This document shows positions 43,424 to 52,434 of a stretch of DNA of 64,000 bases, piece by piece. The position numbers and the translations under genes were made by a program. The stretch lies in assembly GCF_001189295.1 (NCBI RefSeq), contig NZ_CP012159.1, forward strand, positions 868,001 to 932,000, given 5' to 3'. Origin of the DNA: Chondromyces crocatus. GTDB taxonomy: Bacteria; Myxococcota_A; Polyangia; Polyangiales; Polyangiaceae. The notes beneath the pieces are model-generated. The model saw only the letters and a list, made by a program, of their open reading frames with translations, had not been told where the DNA came from and made no database searches. Position 1 is the first letter of the stretch; the number at the start of each line of letters is the position of its first letter.

Positions 43424-45220
43424 TCACTCCGCTGCAGGAGTCAGCGCGCCGAGGTCGGGCCTCACCCGCTTCACGCCCATCAGATCGCGTATGGGCAGCT
43501 CCTGGGCGTCACCCTGGGCGGTGAAGAGCGACGAGCGTTGCTTGGGACGGAAGTCCGGTCGAGCAGGGTTCAGCTTCCACCAGCTCCCATCGAGGAGCAC
43601 CCACGGCTCATCGCCGTTGCGCACGAACTCGGCGGCCACGCGCGCGCGCGTGACGCCGAGCGTCGCATTCTTCTCGGGGAGGGAGATCGCCAGGCTTTTG
43701 AAGGCGGGCGCGGTGCCGTCGTACACCACCTGATTGAGGACGTTGTGGCTCGCGTCGAACTTGTAGACGGCGGTGGGGGCGATCTCCAGGGAGTTCGTCC
43801 CGTCGTTGATGAGGATGTTGTTGCGGACGCGGCAGCCAAAGCTGCCCGGACCGCACTGGATGGCGGCGCGGCTCGACCGGCTCATGATGACCGTGTTGTT
43901 GCGGAGGACCACGTGCTGGCAGCCCCAGAGCGGGAGGGTCTCGGGGCCACTCACCTCCGCGGCCGTGCGCGGGCCGGGCTTCACCAAGGGCTCGTCCCAC
44001 AGGTTGTCGTCGTTCCAGAGCGCGATGCCTGCGGACTGGTTTCCGTAGATCAGGTTGTTCTGGATCAGCGACTCCGACAGGCCGGCGGCGTTGATGGCGG
44101 CGCCGCCAGCCTGACCGTTCCCGTTGAGCACGTTCTCCTCGATGATGAAGTTGACGCCTCTGCCGTCGGGGAAGCCGTGTTCTCCGAAGCGCTGGGTCGC
44201 GGTGCGCAGGAGGTTCTCCGCCCAGGCGCGGGTCGACTCGCGCCCGTACCCGCGGAAGGACGGGTGCGTGAGCAGCTCCTCGATCGAGGACTCGGGATCC
44301 AGGTTGGCCTGGAACCCACCCGCGTGGTTGGCGAAGAAGACATTACGGCGAACGACCCAGTTGTCGGAACCATCGGAGGCGTAGGCGCCATGCTCCTCGG
44401 CCGAGTGCGAGAAGAGGTTGCCCTGGAGCAGCACGGAGTGCGTGTCGGTACCGTGCAGGCCCCACTTCCGGTGGTGATGCGAGAAATTGTCGAGCACGAC
44501 CACGTGGTGGGCAAGCTTGCTCGTACGCCCAAAGGAGCCGTCGATCATGATGCCCGCGCGAGGCGCGCGGCCCTGGGCGGCTTGCTGTCCTTGACGGCGA
44601 GGCTGGCTGGCGCCAGCGACGTTGAACCCGTCGATGATCACGTGGTGGGCCGCCTGGAGATAGATCATCCAGTTGGGATCCTCGACGCTGGGCCGGTCGA
44701 TGACGACCTCGCCGGGAGCACCGAGCGCCTTGATGTGGATGTAGCTCCCGTCTTCCGCGCTCGCCTTGTCCCCGAGCACGAAGCCGACGTAGCTCCCGGG
44801 CAGCACGGCGATCAGATCTCCGCCCTCCGCCGCGTTCGCAGCGTCCTGGAGGTTGTCGAACGACTGCGACACGGGGTACTCGACGGTCTCCGTCGTCGGC
44901 TCGCGGTTGTTGAGCGCGAGTCGCGGGATGCGCACCGAGGGCTGCTCGGGCTTGCCGACGAGGAGCACGCGGCGGTGACGGTCCTGGATCTGGAACGTCT
45001 GCGACACCCAGTGATCCGAGTCCTGAGTGCGGATGAAGGCGGTCGGGCCGAGGCCCTGCCTCGGTCCTGTCTTGCCTGGTTCGCCCGTCGAGCCGTCGAT
45101 GGGTCGCGGCACGGGCGGCGTTCGATCGGGCGGAGGTCCCGGGACGGGGATCTCCCGCGCACACGACGCGACGCCGACGGCGCTCAAGAGCAGGACCGAT
45201 TTCCACCGCTTGTCACGCAT
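43424..45220 (-). CDS. Right-handed beta-helix lipoprotein
   Basis: A 598-residue surface lipoprotein. Lipobox VASC puts the lipidated Cys at about 20. A Pro-rich tether (20-50) precedes a pectate-lyase-like parallel beta-helix. It starts with the DUF1565-like ...NLQDAANAAEGGDLIAVLPGSY and continues with rungs such as HVIIDGFNVAG, HHVVVLDNFSHHHRKWGLHG, HSVLLQGNLFSHS, NWVVRRNVFFANH, NFIIEENVLNGNGQ and HVVLRNNTVIMS. It could be a polysaccharide lyase or a binding protein; catalytic residues cannot be assigned. It lies 45 bp downstream of a TonB-dependent receptor on the same strand. GGGGTGA precedes the ATG. Confidence 0.87.
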   Translation of the reverse strand: MRDKRWKSVLLLSAVGVASCAREIPVPGPPPDRTPPVPRPIDGSTGEPGKTGPRQGLGPTAFIRTQDSDHWVSQTFQIQDRHRRVLLVGKPEQPSVRIPRLALNNREPTTETVEYPVSQSFDNLQDAANAAEGGDLIAVLPGSYVGFVLGDKASAEDGSYIHIKALGAPGEVVIDRPSVEDPNWMIYLQAAHHVIIDGFNVAGASQPRRQGQQAAQGRAPRAGIMIDGSFGRTSKLAHHVVVLDNFSHHHRKWGLHGTDTHSVLLQGNLFSHSAEEHGAYASDGSDNWVVRRNVFFANHAGGFQANLDPESSIEELLTHPSFRGYGRESTRAWAENLLRTATQRFGEHGFPDGRGVNFIIEENVLNGNGQAGGAAINAAGLSESLIQNNLIYGNQSAGIALWNDDNLWDEPLVKPGPRTAAEVSGPETLPLWGCQHVVLRNNTVIMSRSSRAAIQCGPGSFGCRVRNNILINDGTNSLEIAPTAVYKFDASHNVLNQVVYDGTAPAFKSLAISLPEKNATLGVTRARVAAEFVRNGDEPWVLLDGSWWKLNPARPDFRPKQRSSLFTAQGDAQELPIRDLMGVKRVRPDLGALTPAAE

Positions 45221-45265
45221 GATTCACCCCGGCCTCCTCGTGGATACCGCGATCATCCGCGCGTG

Positions 45266-47290
45266 TCATTCGCTGCGGGCATGGCTCCACTGAAGGGTCG
45301 CCCACACCGCGCGGCCTGGGAGCGGGAAGCCGAGGAAATCGCTGAGGGGCAGTGCCACGGCGCGCGTCGTGAGCGCCGAGCCCGTGTGGAGCACGCGGAG
45401 ATCGAACAGGTTGTTCACGTCGATGCTCGCCTGGACACCAGGGAGCCAGGGGACATCGAGCGCCGCGCCGACGCCGTGCAGCACCCGCGGCGGCAACACC
45501 ACCGTCCCTCCTTCGTCGACGGTGGTCCCCGCGACGGCGTCGAGGTTGTAGCGCAGGACGACGGGGCCGAGACGGTACGCTGCGTCGTAAGCGAGGTCGT
45601 GCGCTGGTCGGCCAGGGAGAGGTCGGCCGGTGGTGAGCGGGTCGTCGCCGGTGTTCCGTGCGCTCAGCAGGGTGTAGCTGATGGAAGTGCGGAGGCGTCG
45701 CGCGGACAGGGTGACCAGCAGCTCCGCACCGAGAAGCGTCCCCCGGTCGAGGTTTTCTGCCCGGAAGGTGCTCCTGCCGAGCGGGACGAAGGCGATCAGA
45801 TCGCGTGCAGCCGTCGCGAAGCCGACGGCTTCGTAGGAAAGCCGGACCTGTCCGGTCCCCACCTCCCCTTGCAGTCCGGCGTCCATGGAGAGGGCGCGCT
45901 CCGGGCGGAGCGTGGGATCGCCTCGGAGGGTGCCGCGGTTGCCATAGAGTTCGACGAAGCCGGGTGAGCGGCGCAGCGCTCCGGCATGCACCGCGAGCAC
46001 CGCGGCCGGGGTGAGCGTGAGCATCGCGCCCACGTGGCCGCTCGGGGCCAGCTCCGCGGATGGGTTGCCCTCCGCCTCGTCCCGGCGGGTGTCGACGCGG
46101 GCGGTGGCGGTGACCGCCAGCGGGGAGCCCAGCCGCGGTAGATGAGGGCGCCAGACCGCGTCGACCCCAGCGCCCCCTGCCAGGCGCTGCGCCTCGATCT
46201 GCGCGAGCGCGCCAGGCGAGAACTTCTCGGCGCGCCCGTCCACCACGACGCCGACGGAGAGGGAGTCGAGCGGGTGACCTCGCCACCCGAGCTGCGCTCC
46301 GGCAGCTTCGATGGCTTCCTCGACGTGGGCGCCGGGACGCAGCGGATCGAGTTCACCGAGAGGATCGGAGAACACGCTGCCTTCACGTCGTACCCACACG
46401 AGGGCGCGCGCCGCGGACTGCGCGCCGGTACGAGCGATCGCGTCGACGCCGACGGCCACGCGTGTGAGGTCGAGACGAGAGACCGTCGTCGGGCTCTCGG
46501 CGGCGCCAGGGAGGCCTTGCCGGCGGACGTCGCCGAACACGAGCGCGCCCACCGAGCCCCAGCCGAGATCCACGGAGACCCGCGCGAGGCCGCTGACCGA
46601 GCGGTAACCCGCGTTGCTGCGGGTGAGTGGTCGAGGCGCGCCGGTGATCGGATCGGCCAGCTCGAACGGGAAGGCATTGTCGGCTCTCCCGGCGGAGAGG
46701 CCGGCTGCCACCGTCACCGGGCCAGTGCGGCGTGTCTCGCCAACGCGAAGCTTGAGGGCGCCGAAGGAGCCCGCGGCGGTCCACCAGGTGGTCCGCTCAC
46801 GCGCCGCGGCGGAGGGGGGCTCGATCGCGAGCACGCCACCCAGGTAGCCGGTGGTACCCAGCGCGGCGGGCGCGAAGCCACGGTGCACGCGAAACGACGC
46901 GCCAGGCCAGAGAGGGAGGGAGCCGATGTCGAGGGAGGGATCGGCGGCGCTCGTCAGCGGGATGCCTGCGAGGAAGACACCGACCTGAGAAGAGGCGGCG
47001 CCGCGCACCGACAGCGTCCCGAAGGAGCCGTCCGCGCCCAGTCGTCGCACATGAACGCTGGGCAGTCCGGCGAGGACCGCCGCGGCGTCGAGGGGGGCGC
47101 GTGGGCTCTCGTCGACGGTCGCGCGGGTCGTGTAGCCGCCCGAGGCATCGCCGCGGACGGTGACCTCGAGACCGCTCTCCGAGGGGAGCGATTGTGCACG
47201 CGCGTCGTCGCTGATGCCGATCAGGAGAGCCCCGATGAGGAGCACGCCGATCTCTGACCAACGCTTGGACGAGGTGGCGCGCCAGCGCAC
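45266..47290 (-). CDS. TonB-dependent outer-membrane receptor
   Basis: A receptor of about 674 residues for energised uptake across the outer membrane. A signal peptide (IGVLLIGALLIGISDDARAQ) is followed by the plug domain (about 45-155: LDAAAVLAGLPSVHVRRLGADGSFGTLSVRGAASSQVGVFLAGIPL...) and a 22-strand-type barrel ending in an aromatic strand (VWATLQWSHA). Length and plug resemble siderophore/cobalamin receptors more than SusC. The start is uncertain: GTG 47290 opens the signal region, and the frame continues to GTG 47368. It is probably co-transcribed with the beta-helix lipoprotein. Confidence 0.87.
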   Translation of the reverse strand: MRWRATSSKRWSEIGVLLIGALLIGISDDARAQSLPSESGLEVTVRGDASGGYTTRATVDESPRAPLDAAAVLAGLPSVHVRRLGADGSFGTLSVRGAASSQVGVFLAGIPLTSAADPSLDIGSLPLWPGASFRVHRGFAPAALGTTGYLGGVLAIEPPSAAARERTTWWTAAGSFGALKLRVGETRRTGPVTVAAGLSAGRADNAFPFELADPITGAPRPLTRSNAGYRSVSGLARVSVDLGWGSVGALVFGDVRRQGLPGAAESPTTVSRLDLTRVAVGVDAIARTGAQSAARALVWVRREGSVFSDPLGELDPLRPGAHVEEAIEAAGAQLGWRGHPLDSLSVGVVVDGRAEKFSPGALAQIEAQRLAGGAGVDAVWRPHLPRLGSPLAVTATARVDTRRDEAEGNPSAELAPSGHVGAMLTLTPAAVLAVHAGALRRSPGFVELYGNRGTLRGDPTLRPERALSMDAGLQGEVGTGQVRLSYEAVGFATAARDLIAFVPLGRSTFRAENLDRGTLLGAELLVTLSARRLRTSISYTLLSARNTGDDPLTTGRPLPGRPAHDLAYDAAYRLGPVVLRYNLDAVAGTTVDEGGTVVLPPRVLHGVGAALDVPWLPGVQASIDVNNLFDLRVLHTGSALTTRAVALPLSDFLGFPLPGRAVWATLQWSHARSE

Positions 47291-47408
47291 GTTGGTGTGG
47301 TCAGACCCGTTCGCACAGGACGGCGAACGTTCCCCGAGTATCAACCCCTGCGCACCGAGCACCTGCACACGCTTTCCCGAATGGCCGGACCTCTGTTACG
47401 ACGTAGGC

Positions 47409-47972
47409 ATGAAGGCGCTCAAGCTTTTCACGAGTACCGCGCTTGCAACGGCCACCCTCCTCTCCGTCGCCCCGGAGGCCGCGGCCTCGATCAAGAACCC
47501 CAACGATCACCCGCAGTACCGTGCGGAGCTGGAGCCGCACATCAACTCCATCTTCTGGCGCTACAACTACGCTGGCGCTCCGCGTGGTCGGTTTCGTTCC
47601 TTTGGTGATCCCGAGTTTGGCGCGGGCTTCCGGGCATCCATCGAGCTCGCCGACCCGGCCTTCATCCCGAAGCTGAACAACACGGTCGCCATCTCGTTCG
47701 GCGTCGACTTCACGAACTGCCAGTATTGCCGGGAAGACTTCTGGGTCTGGGTCCCGGTGACGTTGCAATGGAACTTCTTCTTCAACGACAAGTGGAGCGC
47801 CTTCGGTGACATCGGGGCTGTCCTTCGAAGTGACGGGTTCTTTGCCGACGTGTACGCCGACCCTGCGTTCATGCTGGGCGGGCGTTACCATTTCAACGAT
47901 GACATTGCGCTCACGCTCCGAGCGGGTTTGCCGTTCATCACCTTCGGGGTGTCGTTCTTCGTCGGACGCTGA
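47409..47972 (+). CDS. Small outer-membrane beta-barrel-like protein
   Basis: A 187-residue exported protein. A signal peptide (KALKLFTSTALATATLLSVAPEAAA) precedes a beta-rich body with many aromatic residues and alternating patterns (NNTVAISFGVDFT, DFWVWVPVTLQWNFFFNDKW, FADVYADPAFMLGGRYHFNDDIALTLRAGLPF), ending in VSFFVGR with a terminal aromatic strand typical of barrels. Two cysteines (CQYC) are close together. Function unknown. It is divergent from the TonB-dependent receptor gene. Confidence 0.75.
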   Translation: MKALKLFTSTALATATLLSVAPEAAASIKNPNDHPQYRAELEPHINSIFWRYNYAGAPRGRFRSFGDPEFGAGFRASIELADPAFIPKLNNTVAISFGVDFTNCQYCREDFWVWVPVTLQWNFFFNDKWSAFGDIGAVLRSDGFFADVYADPAFMLGGRYHFNDDIALTLRAGLPFITFGVSFFVGR

Positions 47973-48196
47973 GCGGGGCGCCTCCGGAGGGGGGCGGACC
48001 ACCCTCTGAAGGGATCGGGCGGCCGGTCTACCACGTCGCAGGGAGTTTCCCTCGAGGGTAGCAGGTGTGCGTCCGGTCCCTTGGAGGTCCACCCGAGGCC
48101 CCTCGTCAGGCGCATTTTCTGCGGGGCGGCTGCTCGTCAAGCGGGGGAGTGCTTGCTTCGTGCGGAAGGCCTCGGCCCCAGTTAGACTCCTGGGAG

Positions 48197-49324
48197 ATGG
48201 CCGCCTGGTACGTCGTTCTGGGATTCGTCGGGCTCGCCCTGCTCATGGTGGTCCATGAAGCGGGGCATTTCTTGGCTGCGCGCGCCTACGGGATGCGTGT
48301 GCTCAAGTTCTCCATCGGCGTGGGGCCTACGTTCTTCAAGATCATCCCGCAGGATGGGTACTTCTGGTTCACGACGGCCGCGGGGAAGGTGCGCTTGCGC
48401 CTGGGCCGCCACGATCCGGAGCGCCACGGGCCGACGCACTACCAGTTCGCGATGATCCCCCTGCTCGCCTACGTCCAGATCGCGGGGATGAACCCGCTCG
48501 AAGACGTGGATCCCAACGACAAGGGCAGCTACGCGAACGCCAGCTTGATGGGCCGCATCGTGGCGATCTTCGCTGGGCCTGCAGCGAACTACCTGTTCGC
48601 GTCCGTCCTCTTTTTCGCGAGCCTGATGATCGGGGGCAAGCTGGTCGTGGTCGATGGAAAGGTCGTCCGCTCCACGGACGTCGACATCGTGCCCGATTCT
48701 CCCGCGGCAGCCGCACAGATGCTCGATGGCGACAAGATCGTCGAGGTCGCTGGCACGCCGGTGCAGGACTTCGACAAGATGGCCGAGATCATCTCGAAGA
48801 ACCCGGACACGCCCTTGGTGCTCGGGATCGAACGGGCAGGGCAGCGGCTGGACATCCCGATCACGCCGCGCAACGACAACGGCAAGGGCCGGATTGGCGT
48901 CAGCGCACGCACGATGAAGGAGCCGGTCGGCGCCAAGGAGGCCGCCGTCCTCGCGATCACCATGCCGCCCACGGTGGTGAAAAACTTCATCGTCGGGCTC
49001 GGGCAGTGGATCACGGGCAAGGTGCAGGGCGAGCTGGGGGGGCCAAAGCGGGTCATCGAGGAGACGGCCAACGCCGCGAAGCGGGGTCTGTCCGAGTACC
49101 TGGAATTCCTCGGAGCCCTCTCGGCCTACCTGGGGGCGTTCAATCTATTGCCATTCCCCGCCCTGGATGGTGGCCGACTGATGTTCCTTCTCTATGAGGC
49201 GACGACCCGGCGCCGTCCCAACGCGACGCTCGAGATGTACATCCACTTCGCCGGTTTCGTGATGCTGGTGGCCCTCGTCATCTGGGTGACGATCTTCAAC
49301 GATTTCGGCGTCGGATCGAAGTAA
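48197..49324 (+). CDS. rseP: RseP-type site-2 intramembrane metalloprotease
   Basis: A 375-residue membrane zinc protease that cuts transmembrane anti-sigma factors or signal peptides. HEAGH in the first helix (about 21-25) is the zinc site. One PDZ domain lies at about 155-240 (VDIVPDSPAAAAQMLDGDKIVEVAGTPVQDF...). The third ligand motif NLLPFPALDGGRLMF is near 315-330. Membrane helices flank these. E. coli RseP has two PDZ domains; a single one is common elsewhere. The ATG at 48197 starts at the first helix. A beta-barrel gene follows 8 bp later. Confidence 0.93.
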   Translation: MAAWYVVLGFVGLALLMVVHEAGHFLAARAYGMRVLKFSIGVGPTFFKIIPQDGYFWFTTAAGKVRLRLGRHDPERHGPTHYQFAMIPLLAYVQIAGMNPLEDVDPNDKGSYANASLMGRIVAIFAGPAANYLFASVLFFASLMIGGKLVVVDGKVVRSTDVDIVPDSPAAAAQMLDGDKIVEVAGTPVQDFDKMAEIISKNPDTPLVLGIERAGQRLDIPITPRNDNGKGRIGVSARTMKEPVGAKEAAVLAITMPPTVVKNFIVGLGQWITGKVQGELGGPKRVIEETANAAKRGLSEYLEFLGALSAYLGAFNLLPFPALDGGRLMFLLYEATTRRRPNATLEMYIHFAGFVMLVALVIWVTIFNDFGVGSK

Positions 49325-49332
49325 ATCGGCGC

Positions 49333-50292
49333 GTGCGTTCGCGTCACCTTCCGCGCCTGGCCAGCGCACTCCTGGGACTCGCCGCGGCCCGCTCCGCGGC
49401 GGCTCAGGGCACCCCCAGCTCCGTCATGAGCTCGCTGGAGGAAGAGCTGTCCGTCTTCGATCCTCCGGCTCCCCCGACGCTGCCGGGGCTGACCCGTCGC
49501 GATCTGACCTTCACCTTCGAGACCACCATCGCCGTCATCGATCCGCAACCGCCGAGCACGGGGGCTGCATACGGCTGGTCGGCCCACGGTGAGATCGAGA
49601 TGCCGCTGGTGCCACGTCGCTGGTTCGTCGGCGGAGCGCACGAGATGGCTGCGGCGGCGCTGCCAGGGGTGGGGAGCAAGATTCTCCTCGGTAACCCCGA
49701 GTTCTGGCTGCGTGGTGTCTGGTCGAGCGTGCGAGGGCTGGCGTCGGGGGGTGGGTTTGGTCTCGTCGTGCCCGCGCCGCGCAACCCGTCGGAGGCGGAG
49801 CAATATGTACTCGAGGCAGCGCGGACGGTGCGCCCATGGGATGCCGCCTACTTTGCTGACACGACGCTCGTGGCGCGCCCTTGGTTCGACATCCGCCTCG
49901 TCACCGGCCCGTTCATCTTCCAGTTCCGTCAAGGGCTGGACTGGTCGCTGGTGCTGCGCTCGCTGCGGCCCAGGGAGCCGCGTTACGATCTGACGGCGCG
50001 TGCCACCTTTTACTTCGGCTATCGCGCCTCGGAGGCCATCGGCTTGGGGCTGGAGGTGTGGGAGGTCTACCAGCTATCGGCTGATCCCAGGGTGAAGGAT
50101 GACCAGCGGGCGTCGTTCGCGGTCTCGCCCAGCATCCGCTTCATGTTCCCGTGGGTGCAGCCGGCGTTGAGCATGCTTTTCCCGGTGACGACGCCGCTTC
50201 GCGGTGACGTGAACGGCTATTACGCGCTGCGCCTCAACGTCGGATTCTCCTTCCCGACGGGTCGACGGAGCGAGCCTGCCCCCGGTTTGTAG
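49333..50292 (+). CDS. Predicted outer-membrane protein of unknown family
   Basis: A 319-residue exported protein from GTG 49333, 8 bp after rseP. A signal peptide ends near ARSAAA-QG (about 25). The body is rich in aromatic, alternating strands (DLTFTFETTIAVIDPQ, SAHGEIEMPLVPRRWFVGG, FDIRLVTGPFIFQFRQGLDW, YDLTARATFYFGYRASEAIGLGLEVWEVYQL) and ends ALRLNVGFSFPTG, which fits a beta-barrel. I do not recognise the family. Probable co-transcription with rseP. Confidence 0.75.
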   Translation: MRSRHLPRLASALLGLAAARSAAAQGTPSSVMSSLEEELSVFDPPAPPTLPGLTRRDLTFTFETTIAVIDPQPPSTGAAYGWSAHGEIEMPLVPRRWFVGGAHEMAAAALPGVGSKILLGNPEFWLRGVWSSVRGLASGGGFGLVVPAPRNPSEAEQYVLEAARTVRPWDAAYFADTTLVARPWFDIRLVTGPFIFQFRQGLDWSLVLRSLRPREPRYDLTARATFYFGYRASEAIGLGLEVWEVYQLSADPRVKDDQRASFAVSPSIRFMFPWVQPALSMLFPVTTPLRGDVNGYYALRLNVGFSFPTGRRSEPAPGL

Positions 50293-50363
50293 CGCGCCGC
50301 GTCGTGGACGAGGACCCGCGAGGCCGTGTATACCGCGCGCCTCAAGGTGAAAGGAGTCTGCCT

Positions 50364-51434
50364 GTGGACGTCTTCGAGCGCATGACGGACTACGACTATG
50401 GTGAGGTGCATCTGAAGCGTGATGCCGGCACGGGGCTGCGCGCGATCGTGGCCATCCACGATACGCGGCTCGGACCGGCGCTCGGAGGTTGTCGCTTCCT
50501 GAGCTATGCGCGCGAAGAGGACGCGGTCGTCGACGCGCTGCGGCTCGCGCGAGGCATGACCTACAAAGCGGCGCTCGCGGGGATCCCTCATGGCGGCGGG
50601 AAATCGGTGCTGATCAAGCCGCCGACGCCCCACTTCGATCGTGCCGCGCTCTTCCTCGCCTTCGGGCGCTTCGTCGAGGATCTCGGCGGGCGGTACATCA
50701 CAGCCGAGGACTCGGGGACTGGCCTCGAGGACATGGATGTGATCCGCACCGTCACCAAGAACGTGTGCGGTGTCGATCAGCGGAATGGTGGCTCGGGTGA
50801 TCCTTCTCCGTTCACGGCGCTCGGGGTGCGCCGGGGGATCGAGGCGTGCGTGAAGTTCCGGCTCGGGCGCGGATCGCTCGAAGGCATCCACGTCGCGGTG
50901 CAGGGTGTCGGCCACGTGGGCTATCACCTCTGCAAGGAGCTCCACGCGACGGGAGCGCGTATCTCCGTGGCCGACGTCGATCCGCTCAAGGCCGAGCGGG
51001 CCAAGCGGGAGTTCGATGCGACGATCGTGAGCCTGGATCAGATCTTCGACGTGGAGTGCGATGTCCTTGCGCCGTGCGCGCTCGGCTCGGCCCTGAACGA
51101 TCAGACCGTCCCCCGCATCAAGGCTGGGATCATCGCTGGCGCAGCCAACAACCAGCTGGCAACGCCCTCCCACGGGGATGATCTCAACGCCCGCGGCATC
51201 CTCTATGCGCCGGACTACGCCATCAACGCTGGGGGTCTGATCAACGTGGCCCTCGAGGTGGAGGGCTACGATGTGGACAAGGCGCGCGAGCGGACGCACA
51301 AGATCTACGACACCGTCTACGAGATCGCCGAGCGCAGCAGCAAGACGTTGACCCCCACCTACCGCGTCGCGGATCTGATGGTGGAGGAGAAGCTGGCGCG
51401 GCTCGCCAAGCCGAGCTGGCAGCCCCGCAGCTAG
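50364..51434 (+). CDS. Leucine/valine (Glu/Leu/Phe/Val) dehydrogenase
   Basis: A 356-residue NAD-dependent amino-acid dehydrogenase that deaminates branched-chain amino acids to 2-oxo acids. The N-terminus DVFERMTDYDYGEVHL matches leucine dehydrogenases. The catalytic Lys is in GIPHGGGKSVL (about 68-78), the Asp in ITAEDSGTG, and the Rossmann motif is GVGHVGYHLCKEL. NAGGLINVALEVEGYD closes the family pattern. GTG 50364, with AAAGGAG 7 nt upstream, is preferred over GTG 50304. In myxobacteria such enzymes can feed iso-branched fatty acids; no direct link is visible here. Confidence 0.92.
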   Translation: MDVFERMTDYDYGEVHLKRDAGTGLRAIVAIHDTRLGPALGGCRFLSYAREEDAVVDALRLARGMTYKAALAGIPHGGGKSVLIKPPTPHFDRAALFLAFGRFVEDLGGRYITAEDSGTGLEDMDVIRTVTKNVCGVDQRNGGSGDPSPFTALGVRRGIEACVKFRLGRGSLEGIHVAVQGVGHVGYHLCKELHATGARISVADVDPLKAERAKREFDATIVSLDQIFDVECDVLAPCALGSALNDQTVPRIKAGIIAGAANNQLATPSHGDDLNARGILYAPDYAINAGGLINVALEVEGYDVDKARERTHKIYDTVYEIAERSSKTLTPTYRVADLMVEEKLARLAKPSWQPRS

Positions 51435-51515
51435 TACAGTATCCCCAGGCTCGTCCCGGGTCCTTGGCCAGGCGAACTGCGAAGAATGCCGGGGTGGCGA
51501 CCATCGGGAGCGTAG

Positions 51516-51531
51516 GGGGCCGAGAGGCCCC
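51516..51531 (+). terminator. Hairpin after the leucine dehydrogenase gene
   Basis: GGGGCC-GAGA-GGCCCC, 6-bp perfect stem, 82 bp past the stop. A second hairpin, CCGGTGAG/CTCACCGG, lies at 51581-51604, before the lipoprotein gene. Confidence 0.35.
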
Positions 51532-51653
51532 TGATCTAGGGGACGCAGGACGAGTCGAGAGGGGGCTCCCTGCCGAGGGTCCGGTGAGCGAGGTGCCTCA
51601 CCGGGCTCTCGACCGAGATGCATTCCGAGACCGCGCCGGGTACCTTGGAGAGC

Positions 51654-52349
51654 GTGACGGATGTGAGCCGATCTGTGCTGGGTTGCTTCCTTGCGGTGTC
51701 CCTTCTTCTTGGCGGCTGCTCGACGACGACGGTCAGCCTGCGCGAGGGGCCACGTGAGTACGTCGGTACGGACTACGAGAGCGTGCTCCGCAAGTGGACA
51801 CGCACCGAGCATTTGATCGCCCTCTCCGAGCTGGAGAACTTTCTCACCGCCACCGCCACCTTCGAGGCCTGGGATTTCCGGTGGGCGTATGCCGTGCGCT
51901 ACGTGCAGGACTATCGACTCACCCTCGACCAGCGGAAGCAGGTCCTCGAGAAGGCACTTGCCGAGACACAGCAGCGGCATCAGTTCTTCGTGGCCATCCA
52001 GGGCGGTGAGCGGCGACATGCGGACCTGACCAAGCCCGAGAGCGCATGGATCGTTCGCCTCATCGACGACACGGGCAACGAGACTGCGCCCGAGGAGATC
52101 GTTGCAGTGAGGCGCCCCAACGCGCTGGAGCGCACTTACTATCCGTACAACACCGTCTGGCGTCAGGCGTTCCGCATCCGTTTTCCGCGCTCCAAGGAGG
52201 ATGGTCGGCCGACGATCTCTCCGCGGGCGAGCTGGGTCGGGTTGCGCTTTGCAGGGGCGCACGGGGCCTCGGAGCTGATCTGGCAGATCGACGGCGATGG
52301 CGAGGGGGAAACGAAGCGTGCGGCAGCTGCGCCGCCGACGTCGCGCTGA
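51654..52349 (+). CDS. Lipoprotein of unknown function
   Basis: A 231-residue lipoprotein. GTG 51654 follows TTGGAGAG and opens a signal peptide with lipobox LLGGC (Cys at about 22); ATG 51618 is an in-frame alternative. The mature part is helical, then beta-rich (ERTYYPYNTVWRQAFRIRFPR, ASWVGLRFAGAHGASELIWQID) and ends in an Ala/Pro stretch. I do not recognise the family. The TGA stop is the first three bases of the 22-bp tandem repeat. Confidence 0.75.
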   Translation: MTDVSRSVLGCFLAVSLLLGGCSTTTVSLREGPREYVGTDYESVLRKWTRTEHLIALSELENFLTATATFEAWDFRWAYAVRYVQDYRLTLDQRKQVLEKALAETQQRHQFFVAIQGGERRHADLTKPESAWIVRLIDDTGNETAPEEIVAVRRPNALERTYYPYNTVWRQAFRIRFPRSKEDGRPTISPRASWVGLRFAGAHGASELIWQIDGDGEGETKRAAAAPPTSR

Positions 52350-52434
52350 GCCGCTCAGCGTTCCGCACTGAGCCGCTCAGCGTTCCGCACTGAGCCGCTC
52401 AGCGTTCCGCACTGAGCCGCTCAGAGTTCTGCGC
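52347..52434. repeat. Four 22-bp tandem repeats joining two convergent stop codons
   Basis: Units at 52347, 52369 and 52391 are identical (TGAGCCGCTCAGCGTTCCGC plus AC); the fourth at 52413 is degenerate. Each holds the dyad CTGAGC-C-GCTCAG. The array begins with the stop codon of the plus-strand lipoprotein gene and ends inside the last codons of the minus-strand gene, so it can act as a multi-hairpin bidirectional terminator. Confidence 0.93.

Noticed and set aside
43538-45967. 809-codon plus-strand frame across the beta-helix and receptor genes
   Set aside because: It crosses two well-supported minus-strand genes; the product is Arg/Glu/Val-rich without motifs, a typical high-GC shadow.
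52347-52434. 22-bp repeats as a CRISPR array
   Set aside because: The units are directly abutting with no spacers, and no cas genes are present.
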